A DNA stretch of 64,000 nucleotides from Ereboglobus sp. (lineage in GTDB: Bacteria > Verrucomicrobiota > Verrucomicrobiia > Opitutales > Opitutaceae): assembly GCA_029974595.1 (NCBI GenBank), contig JARKRC010000044.1, positions 1 through 64,000 on the forward strand, in the 5' to 3' direction. Of this stretch, positions 36,935 through 46,220 are shown piece by piece. The notes beneath the pieces were generated by a model, which made no database searches, was not told where the DNA came from, and saw nothing but the letters and a program-made list of their open reading frames with translations. The first letter of the stretch is position 1. Every line of letters begins with the position of its first letter. Made by a program: the position numbers and the translations under genes.

Positions 36935-39900
36935 ATGCATAACATTGTCCACAAAATCACCCGTTCGTTAATCGGCTTGGGGAGCGCACGCGGCTCGCGG
37001 GCTAGTTTTTGCGTCCCGCCAAAAACCGTTGCCCGGCGGGACGCCGTGCAAGGCACGCGGGACGCGTGCGCTCCCCGGAATTTATCCCCCCGTTTTGAAT
37101 ATCTGAGGCTGGCCGCGCTTGTCTTTTTCGCGGCAGTCTGCGTGTCTGTGCCGGCGCCGGCACAGCCTGCGGGAACCGCCGGTGTTGGCAGCATCGAGGG
37201 CGTGGTGTATAACTCGACCAACGGTTTGCCGGTGGGCAGGGCGAAAGTCCGCATCAAGAGCATCGGGGATGAGACACTTACGGACGACGAGGGGAGATTC
37301 AGATTCATTAATGTGCGGGCGGGCGCGACCGACTTGGAGGTCTCCTACTTGGGCTTCGATTCGCAAACTGCCACCGTGACGGTGGAGGCGGGCAAAACCG
37401 CCGTCCGCGATTTCCAGATCATCCGCGAAGGCTCGGCGCGCAGCCGCGCCAGGGACGACGAGGTGGTCTTGCTCGAAAAATTCGAGGTGGTGGCCGACCA
37501 GACCATGAGCGCGCAGGCTCTCGCGATGAACGAGCAGCGCGCCGCAGCGAACATCAAAAATGTCGTTGCCATGGAGGACCTCGGCAACTTTGGCACCGAA
37601 AATATCGGCGACTACATCCGTTTTTTGCCGGGTGTGGCCATCATTGATGACGGCGAAGATGCGGGCCAGCTAGGGCTCGGCGGCTTCGGCCCGGAGTTTA
37701 CCAACGTGCAACTTGATGGCGGCGATGTTGCCAGCACCGGCGGCGGCACGCCCGGCGGCGCCGAAAACCTCAGCAAACGCAACCTCACGCTCGCGGAGGT
37801 GCCGATGGTGAACATCGAGCGTGTGGAAGTCACCAAAGTGCCCACGCCCGACATGTCGGCTTCGGGGCTGGGTGGCTCGATGAACCTCATCACCAAGAGT
37901 CTGCTCGGCACGCGTCGCGCCTACATCGACTACCAGCTGTATATGAACTTTAATAACAAGGAGGGCCTGTCCTTCGACGGCGGCGAGAGGCAGCTTACCC
38001 CGCAGACCTCGCCTAAAAACAAAAAACCCTCCTTCAACACCTCCATCGTCGTGCCGATGAGCAGATCGTTCGTTCTCAGCGCCGCCATTTCCCGCTCCTG
38101 GCGATCGCGTCCCGCGTCGGGCACGCCGACCGAAATCGCGCTATGGAATCTGAGGACCACCGAGCAGTCCAATCCCAGCATCTCCAAGGACATCGCGCTG
38201 GCGGAAGCGCAGTGGTCGCAAATCGCACAGATTACCGTCACTGAAAACGTGCAGGTTGGCGTGGAGTGGAAGATGGCGCGCAACGACACGCTCTCGTTCA
38301 CCCTCCAAAGTCGCGAGGTCACCACCGACCGTTCGACCAGCCGCCTGGCCACCCGCTTTTATTTGGGCACCAATTACGATCCTGTCGGCGGCGCGGACTG
38401 GACCGCCGCCCCCAATCCCACGACAGCCGGCGGCGAGTTTGAGATGGGCCAGAACGCCGCGCTCAACTTTCGCGAGAAGACGGACACCACCCACATGACG
38501 CTGCGCTACAAGCACCGCGGTCCGAAATGGCAGATCGACGGGCAGGCCGTCTATTCGCGCGCCAAACGTGTCAAAAGCAATCTGGATCAGGGCTACTTCG
38601 CGGGCATCTACGCCTTGGGCAATGAATCCATGAGCCCGCGCAAGGGTTATCAAATGGAAGGCTACGGCATCAACTCGACCGACAGCATTCTCCCGGCCAG
38701 CTATGTCGCGAAAAACGTGGCCACCGGCGAGACGGTCAGCCCGTACGACGGCGGCAGCTACCTCCTGCATCAGGTGCGCAACGAGGACGGAATGTATAAA
38801 ACGGACCTGTTCTCGGGTCGCGTGGACGCGACGCGCATTCTCAGCCGTCATCTTCAAATCAAGGCCGGTGTTTCTTTCAACCGCATGACCAAGGATGACT
38901 GGCAGGTTCCGAGCATTATTACTTTTTTGGGTGATCCCTCGGTCGCCCCTGGGACCACCACCGCGGCTTCCTATGAAAGAAAAAAGCTGAAGTATTATAT
39001 TGAAGATTATCCTTATCTCCTGGTTTCCGGCGTGCGCATGAACGGCAATGATGTCACTTGGATCAACCCGGCGGGCGTGTATAAATTGTCCCAGTTGCAT
39101 CCCGAATGGTTTACCCCGGAAAGCAGCGCCATCACATACCGTGCGGAGCGCTCGAAAAAAATGATCGAGGATATCGCCGCGGCCTACGTGCGGTTCGACT
39201 TGCGGCTGTTTTCCAACCGGCTCCACGCCATCGGCGGCGTGCGTTATGAAAAAACCGATCTCGACGGCTGGAGCGTGAAACGGGATCCAACCGCGATTTA
39301 CGTGCGCGATCCTGATACCGGTCTGCCCCTGAAAAATCCCAATGGCACCTGGCAATTGATCACTACCAACGTCGAGGAACAGCTCCGTCTGCAATATCAG
39401 GAGCGCGCCTTTCACGAGGGTCAAAGTTACGGCGATTTCTATCCCAGCCTCCATATCAACTATTCATTCACCGAGAATCTCATCCTCCGCGCCGCCTACG
39501 CCCGCACACTCGGACGTCCGAACATAGTTTTTGTTGTCAACGGTATCACCATTCCAGGCCTCCCCACCGAGCCTTTGGAGGAGGACGATCCTATTCCCAC
39601 TGTCAGTGTCGGCAACCCAGCCCTCAAACCGTGGACGGCCGACAGCTTCCACCTTTCGCTCGACTCCTACCTCCTCAAGGGCGGCTTCGGCTCCCTTGGC
39701 GTCTATCGCAAATACGTGAGCAATTTTTTCCAGCAGCGCAATTACACTGCCACCCGCGAGGATTTCGAACACTACGGCATCAACAGCAACGACATCGATT
39801 TCATGCTCGCGAACAACTATGCCATCAGGCGTTACGAGAACATCGGCGACGCCCGCCTCGACGGTCTCGAGTTCACCTATCGGCAGGATCTGTTCTTCCT

Positions 39901-40339
39901 TCCAAGCTGGCTCCGGACCGTGCAAGTCTGGGTGAATTACACCCGCATGAATCTCGGCGGCACCAGCGCTCGCGATTTCGTCGGTTTCACCCCCGAGGCG
40001 TTTTCCTGGGGTGTGAACTATATCCGCCCGCGTTTTTCCTTCCGCTTCAATTGCGCTTACCAGGCCGAGACAAAATCCGCCGCGGTCGGCACCGGAGGCA
40101 ATGCGGGCAAATACATCCCCGCCAGAACCTATGAATACCAGGACGCCTACACCCGCTATGGCGTCACCGCCGAATACGCCTTCTCCCGCGCTTTCACCGT
40201 TTACATGAACTGGAGCGACATCATCGGTGATGACCGTATAAAATACCGTCGCGCCGACAACACCCCGGTATACGCGCAAAAATACCAGCGCATCGTCACC
40301 CCCACCTATATCATGGTAGGCATCAAGGGACGCTTCTGA
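36935..40339 (+). CDS. TonB-dependent outer-membrane receptor with N-terminal carboxypeptidase-like domain
   Basis: 1134 residues. A hydrophobic signal core (LRLAALVFFAAVCVSVPAPA) lies unusually late, at about 52-75, because a palindromic element codes residues 16-48. Then a carboxypeptidase-regulatory-like beta domain (about 85-165, EGVVYNSTNGLPVGRAKV), a plug (about 170-330) and a large barrel ending VGIKGRF with terminal Phe. It imports a large substrate using TonB energy, plausibly glycans or glycan fragments released by the neighbouring sialidases. Confidence 0.9.
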   Translation: MHNIVHKITRSLIGLGSARGSRASFCVPPKTVARRDAVQGTRDACAPRNLSPRFEYLRLAALVFFAAVCVSVPAPAQPAGTAGVGSIEGVVYNSTNGLPVGRAKVRIKSIGDETLTDDEGRFRFINVRAGATDLEVSYLGFDSQTATVTVEAGKTAVRDFQIIREGSARSRARDDEVVLLEKFEVVADQTMSAQALAMNEQRAAANIKNVVAMEDLGNFGTENIGDYIRFLPGVAIIDDGEDAGQLGLGGFGPEFTNVQLDGGDVASTGGGTPGGAENLSKRNLTLAEVPMVNIERVEVTKVPTPDMSASGLGGSMNLITKSLLGTRRAYIDYQLYMNFNNKEGLSFDGGERQLTPQTSPKNKKPSFNTSIVVPMSRSFVLSAAISRSWRSRPASGTPTEIALWNLRTTEQSNPSISKDIALAEAQWSQIAQITVTENVQVGVEWKMARNDTLSFTLQSREVTTDRSTSRLATRFYLGTNYDPVGGADWTAAPNPTTAGGEFEMGQNAALNFREKTDTTHMTLRYKHRGPKWQIDGQAVYSRAKRVKSNLDQGYFAGIYALGNESMSPRKGYQMEGYGINSTDSILPASYVAKNVATGETVSPYDGGSYLLHQVRNEDGMYKTDLFSGRVDATRILSRHLQIKAGVSFNRMTKDDWQVPSIITFLGDPSVAPGTTTAASYERKKLKYYIEDYPYLLVSGVRMNGNDVTWINPAGVYKLSQLHPEWFTPESSAITYRAERSKKMIEDIAAAYVRFDLRLFSNRLHAIGGVRYEKTDLDGWSVKRDPTAIYVRDPDTGLPLKNPNGTWQLITTNVEEQLRLQYQERAFHEGQSYGDFYPSLHINYSFTENLILRAAYARTLGRPNIVFVVNGITIPGLPTEPLEEDDPIPTVSVGNPALKPWTADSFHLSLDSYLLKGGFGSLGVYRKYVSNFFQQRNYTATREDFEHYGINSNDIDFMLANNYAIRRYENIGDARLDGLEFTYRQDLFFLPSWLRTVQVWVNYTRMNLGGTSARDFVGFTPEAFSWGVNYIRPRFSFRFNCAYQAETKSAAVGTGGNAGKYIPARTYEYQDAYTRYGVTAEYAFSRAFTVYMNWSDIIGDDRIKYRRADNTPVYAQKYQRIVTPTYIMVGIKGRF
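36979..37076. repeat. Nested inverted repeat inside the N-terminus of the TonB receptor
   Basis: Outer arms GGGGAGCGCACGCG (36979-36992) and its inverse (37063-37076) enclose inner arms GCGTCCCGCC (37011-37020) and GGCGGGACGC (37035-37044). The right outer segment (37053-37076) recurs exactly at 48943-48966. It codes residues 16-48 in frame, ahead of the signal-peptide core. Confidence 0.88.
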
Positions 40340-40364
40340 CCACGGACAAGAAAGGACAATTTAT

Positions 40365-43300
40365 ATGAAGAGCCCACAACGCACGATTCTCCTTCGTTCT
40401 CTCGCGCCGGCACTGGCGGCCTTGGCGCTTTCCCCCTTCGCACTGGCCCAGACCCCGCCGATTGTAGGGACGTATCAATTTAATGGGTCGATCACCTACG
40501 ACAATCCCAACCGGCAGGTAATGAACGCAACCTCGTTCACCACCACATGGCTGGTCGCCGACGATGTCACCGTCACCATAGCCAACGCTGCCATTACCAG
40601 CGCCAACGGCCGCGTCTTTGACCTCGAGACCAGCGGCAACAACCTCGTTTTCACTATTGCCCCGTCCGGTTCCACCGGACGTGTCATTTTTCAAAACAAT
40701 CTCACCAGTGGCGAAGGCGGCGTCATTTACGCGGTGTACGGCAGGCTCAACTTCACCAACGTTTCTTTCATCGGCAACGGCTCCACCAAGACAACCGCCC
40801 ACGGCGGCGGCGCTCTCAGACTCGGCTCCACCGTGCCGGGGGCAACGTTCACCAACGTTCTTTTTGATAAAAACTACGCCCTCTCCCTCGGCGGCGCCAT
40901 CCGCACCCTTCACGGGATCTCAATCACCTCAGGCACCTTTACCGGCAATTACGCAGCCAGCGCCGGCACCGCCAACACCCAGGGCTACGGTGGCGCCATC
41001 GCCGCCTACGCCGGCGGCCTCAATACCAACAACAACGGCGTTCAACAAAGCGTCATTAGCGAAAGCTACTTCGCTGACAACTGGGCCTCCCGCTACGGCG
41101 GTGCCATTGGCTTGGACACCCTCGGCTACCACTCCTTCAACTTCTTTGACCATGTCGGCTTCGACAACAACTTTGCGGGGATCAATGGCGGCGCGTTCTA
41201 CGACTTCGCCAACATTGACGCGGGCATGGCCGGCTCCACGCGCATTATTGACGGCCAGCGCTTCGTCTTCACCGGCACCACCGGCATTACCAATTACGTC
41301 TATTCGGGTAACATCGCGCGCGGCGTGGGGATGACAGCCGCCGAAATTACCGCCGCGCGCTCCGGCTCCTTCGTCTTCACCGCCACTGCCGCGGCCAAGG
41401 CTGGCGGCTTCTATTTTTCAGCCACCACCAACACCCGCCTCCGTTTCGACATCGCCGAGGGCGTCACCGTCGCCATCGGCAAGGCTAGCAACCCCTCCGC
41501 CTGGGATTCCTTCGCCAACAACGACGTCTCCGGCACCACCGCAACAATCGCGCTCACCGGCACCGTCGCCTCCGGCGGTGGCACGCTGGTTTTGCACGCC
41601 GACAACTCCTACTTCCAAGGCATGGTCAACGTGGACAAGGGCACGCTCCTTCTCGGCAATCAGAACGCCAAGCTCGGCGGTGCCATTACCGTGGCCAGCG
41701 GCGCGGCCTTCGGCGGCGCCGGCGAGCTGGTCACATACAAGCAAAACGGCACGGTGTTTGCAGACCGCACCAAACTCGACATCGGTGAAAATGCCCGCCT
41801 TCAGGTCGGCACCGATACTGCCGTGGACGCGGAGACGCTGACGGTGGCTGGCGACTTGGTCGCGGGCGCGGGCATCACCTTCGGGCACGACCTTTTCACC
41901 AGCGGCTCGGCGAGCCTGTTGCGCGTAGCCAATCTGAGCCTGGCGGGAACCGGGACGGTCAACCTCGGATTGCTGGCGACCGGCTCGTTTGCGCTCATTG
42001 AGTGGTCGGGCTCCGGGCTTGGAGCGTCGGATTTGAGCCGGCTCATCCTCACCGTGGACGGCGTGGCCAGCAACCCCCGCAGCAACGCCGCGCTTTCCTT
42101 GTCGGGCAACCAGCTTGTCGTGACCAACACGGTGAACAACCTCATCATGCGCTGGACGGGGGCCGAGGGAGCCAGCTGGACGCGCCGTCCTTCCAACGCA
42201 CAGAGAAACTGGGGCGACGCCGGAGGCTCCGCTGAGGACCGTTTTTTCAACGCGGACACCGTGGTATTTGACGGTGTGGCCGACGCAGCCAACGCCGGCA
42301 ATCGCGACATCACCATCGAGGCTAGCGGTGTGGTGGTCTCGGGCATGGAGGTGACGGGCACGGCGCGTTATGTGTTCGGCGGGGCAGGCGGCATCGAGGC
42401 CGACGCCGGCGCGGTGGGCAGCGCGGCATTTGCGCCGTCGGGCAAATTGAAAAAAAGCGGCGCCGGCGAACTGGCCTTCGTCAACACCGGGTCAAACCTT
42501 TTTCAAGGCGGCATCGAAATCACAGGCGGCGTGCTCGCCTTTGACCACGCGGGACAGCTCGGCTCCGGCACGGGCGGAATCGCATTTGTCGACTCGGCCA
42601 CCCTGCGCGCCGCCGGCACGGTTACGGGAACATTGACCGGCGGCATCAACATCGCCGCAGGCAAGACCGCCGGTGTGGAGGTGGAGCAGGCAGGCGCGCT
42701 CGTTTACGCCGGGGCGCTGACCTCGGCGGCGGATTCGACGCTGCGCAAGACAGGCGAAGGCGCGCTGCTTCTCACCGGTGACAGTTCGGCCAATACCGGT
42801 ACGGTCGCATTGGAAGCGGGCGCGCTGACACTGGCGACGCCCGGCGCGGCGCTCGGCGGGAAAATCACCGTGGGCTCCGGCGCGACACTCGGCGGCGTGG
42901 GGACGGCGGGCGGCTCTGTCAAGGTTGCCGCCGGCGGAATTCTGGAGGCCGGCCTCAGCAACACGCAACCTGGCACGCTCACCGTGCACAATCTGGAGAT
43001 GGCCGGACAAGCCATGGTGCGGATGGATTTGTTCAAGGATGCCGACACCGGTGGCTACCAAAAGAGCGACCGCATTATCGACACGGGCAGCTCTGCCATC
43101 AGCGGCACCAGTACCATCGACATCGACTCCTTTGCCTCGGGCACGTTCAATCTCGGCAACCTCACTGGTCTCGCCGCCGCCGGGCGCGTGACACTCAGCG
43201 GCATGGCGCTGCCCTCCGGCGGCCGTCTCACAGCGGCGTTGACCAACAACTCCGGCGTGCTGCAACTCGTCACGACCGCCGACCAGTCCCGCGCGATGAC

Positions 43301-46061
43301 GTGGACGGGCAGCAGCGGCTCGACTTGGAATCTCGCGCAGGCGAACTGGACGGGAGCCGGCGCGGTGAACCAGTTCAGCTACGGCGACCGGGTGCGCTTC
43401 GACGGTACCGGCGCCGCCGGGAGCCGGGACATCTTCATCGACGCGGGCGAAGTACGCGTTGCCGACATGATCGTGGATGGCGCGGCGAATTACACATTCA
43501 CTGGCGGGGGCATCCACGCCGACGCGGGCAACGTGCAACCGGATGCGGGAGGGGTGGCGCACATCACCGACGCGACCGGCAAACTTATAAAAACGGGCAG
43601 CGGCACGCTGACGCTGGCGAACGCGAAAAACACTTTCTTGGGCGGCGTACAGATCGACAGTGGCGTGCTTGCCATCAGCCGGGGCGACCAGCTCACCACC
43701 AGCGCGACCAGCGGGATTTACTTCGCCGGCGAGAGCACGCTTCGTGCGAACGCCGATCTCGAACTCGACAACACTATCGCCGTGGGCAGCAGCCGCACCG
43801 GGGTGCTCGACACCAACGGCCACGATGTGACGCTAAGCAACACCGTAGCTGTCGGGATGGACGGCACTTTCGCAAAAGAGGGTGTCGGTGTCGTGCTCAT
43901 CGATGAGATTCTTGCCCTGGCTGACTCCGCCACGCTGGCCGTGCGCAAAGGCACGTTGCGCGCGGGCGAAAACAATGTGCTCTCAACTGCGGAAAGCTCA
44001 TCCGTCGTTGTCGAGGCCGGCGCGAAAATCGATCTCAACGGCCACAATCTGCAACTGCCCAACCTCTCCGGCCAGGGCACCGTGGATGTCGCCGGCGCAG
44101 CACTCAGATACGTCGTCGCCCCCAGCGGCACCGACACTTTTGTCGGAAGTTTTGCCGGCAGCGGCACGATTAACAAAGTCGGCGATGGCAAATGGACGCT
44201 CTCTGGATCGAGCAGTTTCGACGGCGATTTCTTTGTGAACGCCGGCGTGCTCGGCTTGGCCAATAACGCTGCGCTTGGCACCGCCAAGCTCACCGTCAGT
44301 GCTCCCGCCGGCGGCACCCTCTCCATCGACGCCGATGGATTGAACATCGCCAACAACGTCGTGGTAAACGGCTCGGTCCCGCTGACCCTCGACCTCAACG
44401 GGCGTTTTGCGGAATTTTCCGGCGGCATCACCGCTCCCTCCCTCGTGATTGCCGCCTCCGGCACACTCGCGCTTTCGGGCAACAACGCCATCACCGCCCT
44501 CACGATCAACAATCCCCTTGTCATCGCCCGCCGCGCCGAGTCCATCGGTAATGCGGCGGTGAGCATCGCCAACGGCTCCACGCTGGAGTTGCGCGGCGTC
44601 CAGTCGGGCGAGGTGCGCGGCAACCTCTCTGGTGACCGCGTGCTGCTCACCTCAAGCACGATGTCCCTGAGCGGCGTGAACAACCTGCAGGCGCTCGACA
44701 TCGCCGCCGGCTCGCGTGTCACCACCATCTCCACCGGGGCGCTCGGCGGCGTGGGTGCAAACGTCACCGTGCGCGACGGGGCGTGGGTCATGGTGCAGAA
44801 TCTGGCCACGCTGGCTGGCAATATGAGCGTGGATGGCGGCGCGCTCGTCTTCGGCGCGCCCCTCACCAACCCGCTCGCGATTTTGGGCACGCCTGGCTCG
44901 CTGGCGTTGTCCGGCACGCTAAGCTTTTCCAACGGCGGCGAAATCCGCCTCGGCATCCTTCTGACCACCGGCATCTATAACGCCGCTGTCGCTTATGGCG
45001 GCATCACAGGCGCGCCCGTTTATGATCCGCATCAAGGCGGCATGTTCATGGTGGCGGACATCGTCAATGGCGACACGTTGCGCATCACCGCCTACAACAA
45101 GGCGCTGGAGCCCGGCAAGGACATCGTCGTGGCTTTCGACGCAATCTCCGCCTCGATGCGCGCCGTTTACGCTCATATCAGCGAAGAATTCATTTCCCCC
45201 CTGCTCGGACGCGAGACGCCCCGTAGAAACAGCCTGTGGGTCCGTGTTATCGGCTCTTTCATGGAATACGGCGATGATCGGAATTATCTTGGTTATACCG
45301 ACAACACTTATGCAGGCATCATCGGGTATGACTGGATTTCCGCCAAAGACTTCATGCTTGGCGGCTATCTCGGCTATTCCACCACGAGCTTGGAAACCAC
45401 CAACAATGCGACCACGGATATAGACATGCCTTACGTGGGGCTGTATGCGGTTCGGCGCATGGGAGATCTTTATGTGTCGGCGGGTTTGACGAAGGGCTTC
45501 GGGAGTGCCGACACCCAGCGCTACGAAGATTTCGGCAACCTCGTGACCGGCTCCCACAAGCTCAGCACCCTTGGTAGCAACTTGGAACTCGGCTATGTGA
45601 TGCCGATCCTTTCCGGCGGCGAGATCAGGCCGTCCGTCGGGATTCATTATATGAATTTGTCGCTCCGCGATTATTCCGAGACGGGGAAGGGCGCGGTGCG
45701 CCTGGACGACATGCGCGCATCCATGTTGCAAGGCGTGGTCCGCATCGATGCCGACAAGGGCATCACACTGCCTTGGGGACTCCCCGGCAAGGTGGGCCTG
45801 GGCGTGGGGTGGCGCCAGAATCTCCTCAGTGACCGGACGGATGCGTGGGCGACGCTGGTGGAGTATCCGGATGCACGACTGCAGATTCGCGGCGACGAGT
45901 ACGCCAAAAACGGCTTCATTGCGAGTTTGGCCGTCAGGATGATGTTGTCCAAATCCATGCTGTTCTCGCTGGCTTATGACTATGACTGCGTCCTGTTCGG
46001 CGAGCAAAACAACGGCACCGGCCGGCACACGTTCAACTCGGTGCTTAGAATAAGCTGGTGA
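40365..46061 (+). CDS. Giant autotransporter with PMP-like motifs and autotransporter repeats
   Basis: 1898 residues. Signal peptide (LAPALAALALSPFALA). Residues about 109-260 contain repeated FxxN and GGA(I/L) tetrapeptides (FIGN, FDKN, FTGN, FADN; GGAL, GGAI), as in chlamydial polymorphic membrane proteins. A beta-helical passenger follows with autotransporter-associated strand repeats (GGIEITGGVLAF, GGVQIDSGVLAI) and an internally duplicated block (MRWTGAEG... and MTWTGSSG...). The last 290 residues are an autotransporter barrel ending SVLRISW. It exposes an adhesive fibre or enzyme scaffold at the surface. AAAGGA precedes the ATG. Confidence 0.88.
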   Translation: MKSPQRTILLRSLAPALAALALSPFALAQTPPIVGTYQFNGSITYDNPNRQVMNATSFTTTWLVADDVTVTIANAAITSANGRVFDLETSGNNLVFTIAPSGSTGRVIFQNNLTSGEGGVIYAVYGRLNFTNVSFIGNGSTKTTAHGGGALRLGSTVPGATFTNVLFDKNYALSLGGAIRTLHGISITSGTFTGNYAASAGTANTQGYGGAIAAYAGGLNTNNNGVQQSVISESYFADNWASRYGGAIGLDTLGYHSFNFFDHVGFDNNFAGINGGAFYDFANIDAGMAGSTRIIDGQRFVFTGTTGITNYVYSGNIARGVGMTAAEITAARSGSFVFTATAAAKAGGFYFSATTNTRLRFDIAEGVTVAIGKASNPSAWDSFANNDVSGTTATIALTGTVASGGGTLVLHADNSYFQGMVNVDKGTLLLGNQNAKLGGAITVASGAAFGGAGELVTYKQNGTVFADRTKLDIGENARLQVGTDTAVDAETLTVAGDLVAGAGITFGHDLFTSGSASLLRVANLSLAGTGTVNLGLLATGSFALIEWSGSGLGASDLSRLILTVDGVASNPRSNAALSLSGNQLVVTNTVNNLIMRWTGAEGASWTRRPSNAQRNWGDAGGSAEDRFFNADTVVFDGVADAANAGNRDITIEASGVVVSGMEVTGTARYVFGGAGGIEADAGAVGSAAFAPSGKLKKSGAGELAFVNTGSNLFQGGIEITGGVLAFDHAGQLGSGTGGIAFVDSATLRAAGTVTGTLTGGINIAAGKTAGVEVEQAGALVYAGALTSAADSTLRKTGEGALLLTGDSSANTGTVALEAGALTLATPGAALGGKITVGSGATLGGVGTAGGSVKVAAGGILEAGLSNTQPGTLTVHNLEMAGQAMVRMDLFKDADTGGYQKSDRIIDTGSSAISGTSTIDIDSFASGTFNLGNLTGLAAAGRVTLSGMALPSGGRLTAALTNNSGVLQLVTTADQSRAMTWTGSSGSTWNLAQANWTGAGAVNQFSYGDRVRFDGTGAAGSRDIFIDAGEVRVADMIVDGAANYTFTGGGIHADAGNVQPDAGGVAHITDATGKLIKTGSGTLTLANAKNTFLGGVQIDSGVLAISRGDQLTTSATSGIYFAGESTLRANADLELDNTIAVGSSRTGVLDTNGHDVTLSNTVAVGMDGTFAKEGVGVVLIDEILALADSATLAVRKGTLRAGENNVLSTAESSSVVVEAGAKIDLNGHNLQLPNLSGQGTVDVAGAALRYVVAPSGTDTFVGSFAGSGTINKVGDGKWTLSGSSSFDGDFFVNAGVLGLANNAALGTAKLTVSAPAGGTLSIDADGLNIANNVVVNGSVPLTLDLNGRFAEFSGGITAPSLVIAASGTLALSGNNAITALTINNPLVIARRAESIGNAAVSIANGSTLELRGVQSGEVRGNLSGDRVLLTSSTMSLSGVNNLQALDIAAGSRVTTISTGALGGVGANVTVRDGAWVMVQNLATLAGNMSVDGGALVFGAPLTNPLAILGTPGSLALSGTLSFSNGGEIRLGILLTTGIYNAAVAYGGITGAPVYDPHQGGMFMVADIVNGDTLRITAYNKALEPGKDIVVAFDAISASMRAVYAHISEEFISPLLGRETPRRNSLWVRVIGSFMEYGDDRNYLGYTDNTYAGIIGYDWISAKDFMLGGYLGYSTTSLETTNNATTDIDMPYVGLYAVRRMGDLYVSAGLTKGFGSADTQRYEDFGNLVTGSHKLSTLGSNLELGYVMPILSGGEIRPSVGIHYMNLSLRDYSETGKGAVRLDDMRASMLQGVVRIDADKGITLPWGLPGKVGLGVGWRQNLLSDRTDAWATLVEYPDARLQIRGDEYAKNGFIASLAVRMMLSKSMLFSLAYDYDCVLFGEQNNGTGRHTFNSVLRISW

Positions 46062-46067
46062 TGTCCC

Positions 46068-46105
46068 GTGCGGCGCGCCTCGAATCCAGGACGCCGCACC
46101 GTTTT
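46068..46105 (+). terminator. Terminator-like hairpin after the autotransporter gene
   Basis: Stem GTGCGGCG (46068-46075) and CGCCGCAC (46092-46099) is followed by CGTTTTC. The T-run is short, so termination may be partial. Confidence 0.55.
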
Positions 46106-46220
46106 CATCATCTGCGGATAACGACCTCGGTCGTGCCTGCTCGTGCCGGGCAAGAGACGCGCTCACATCCAGTTATTTTTCCCCGTCCATTCTTTTCTTC
46201 CATCATCTCTCCATCCTGCC

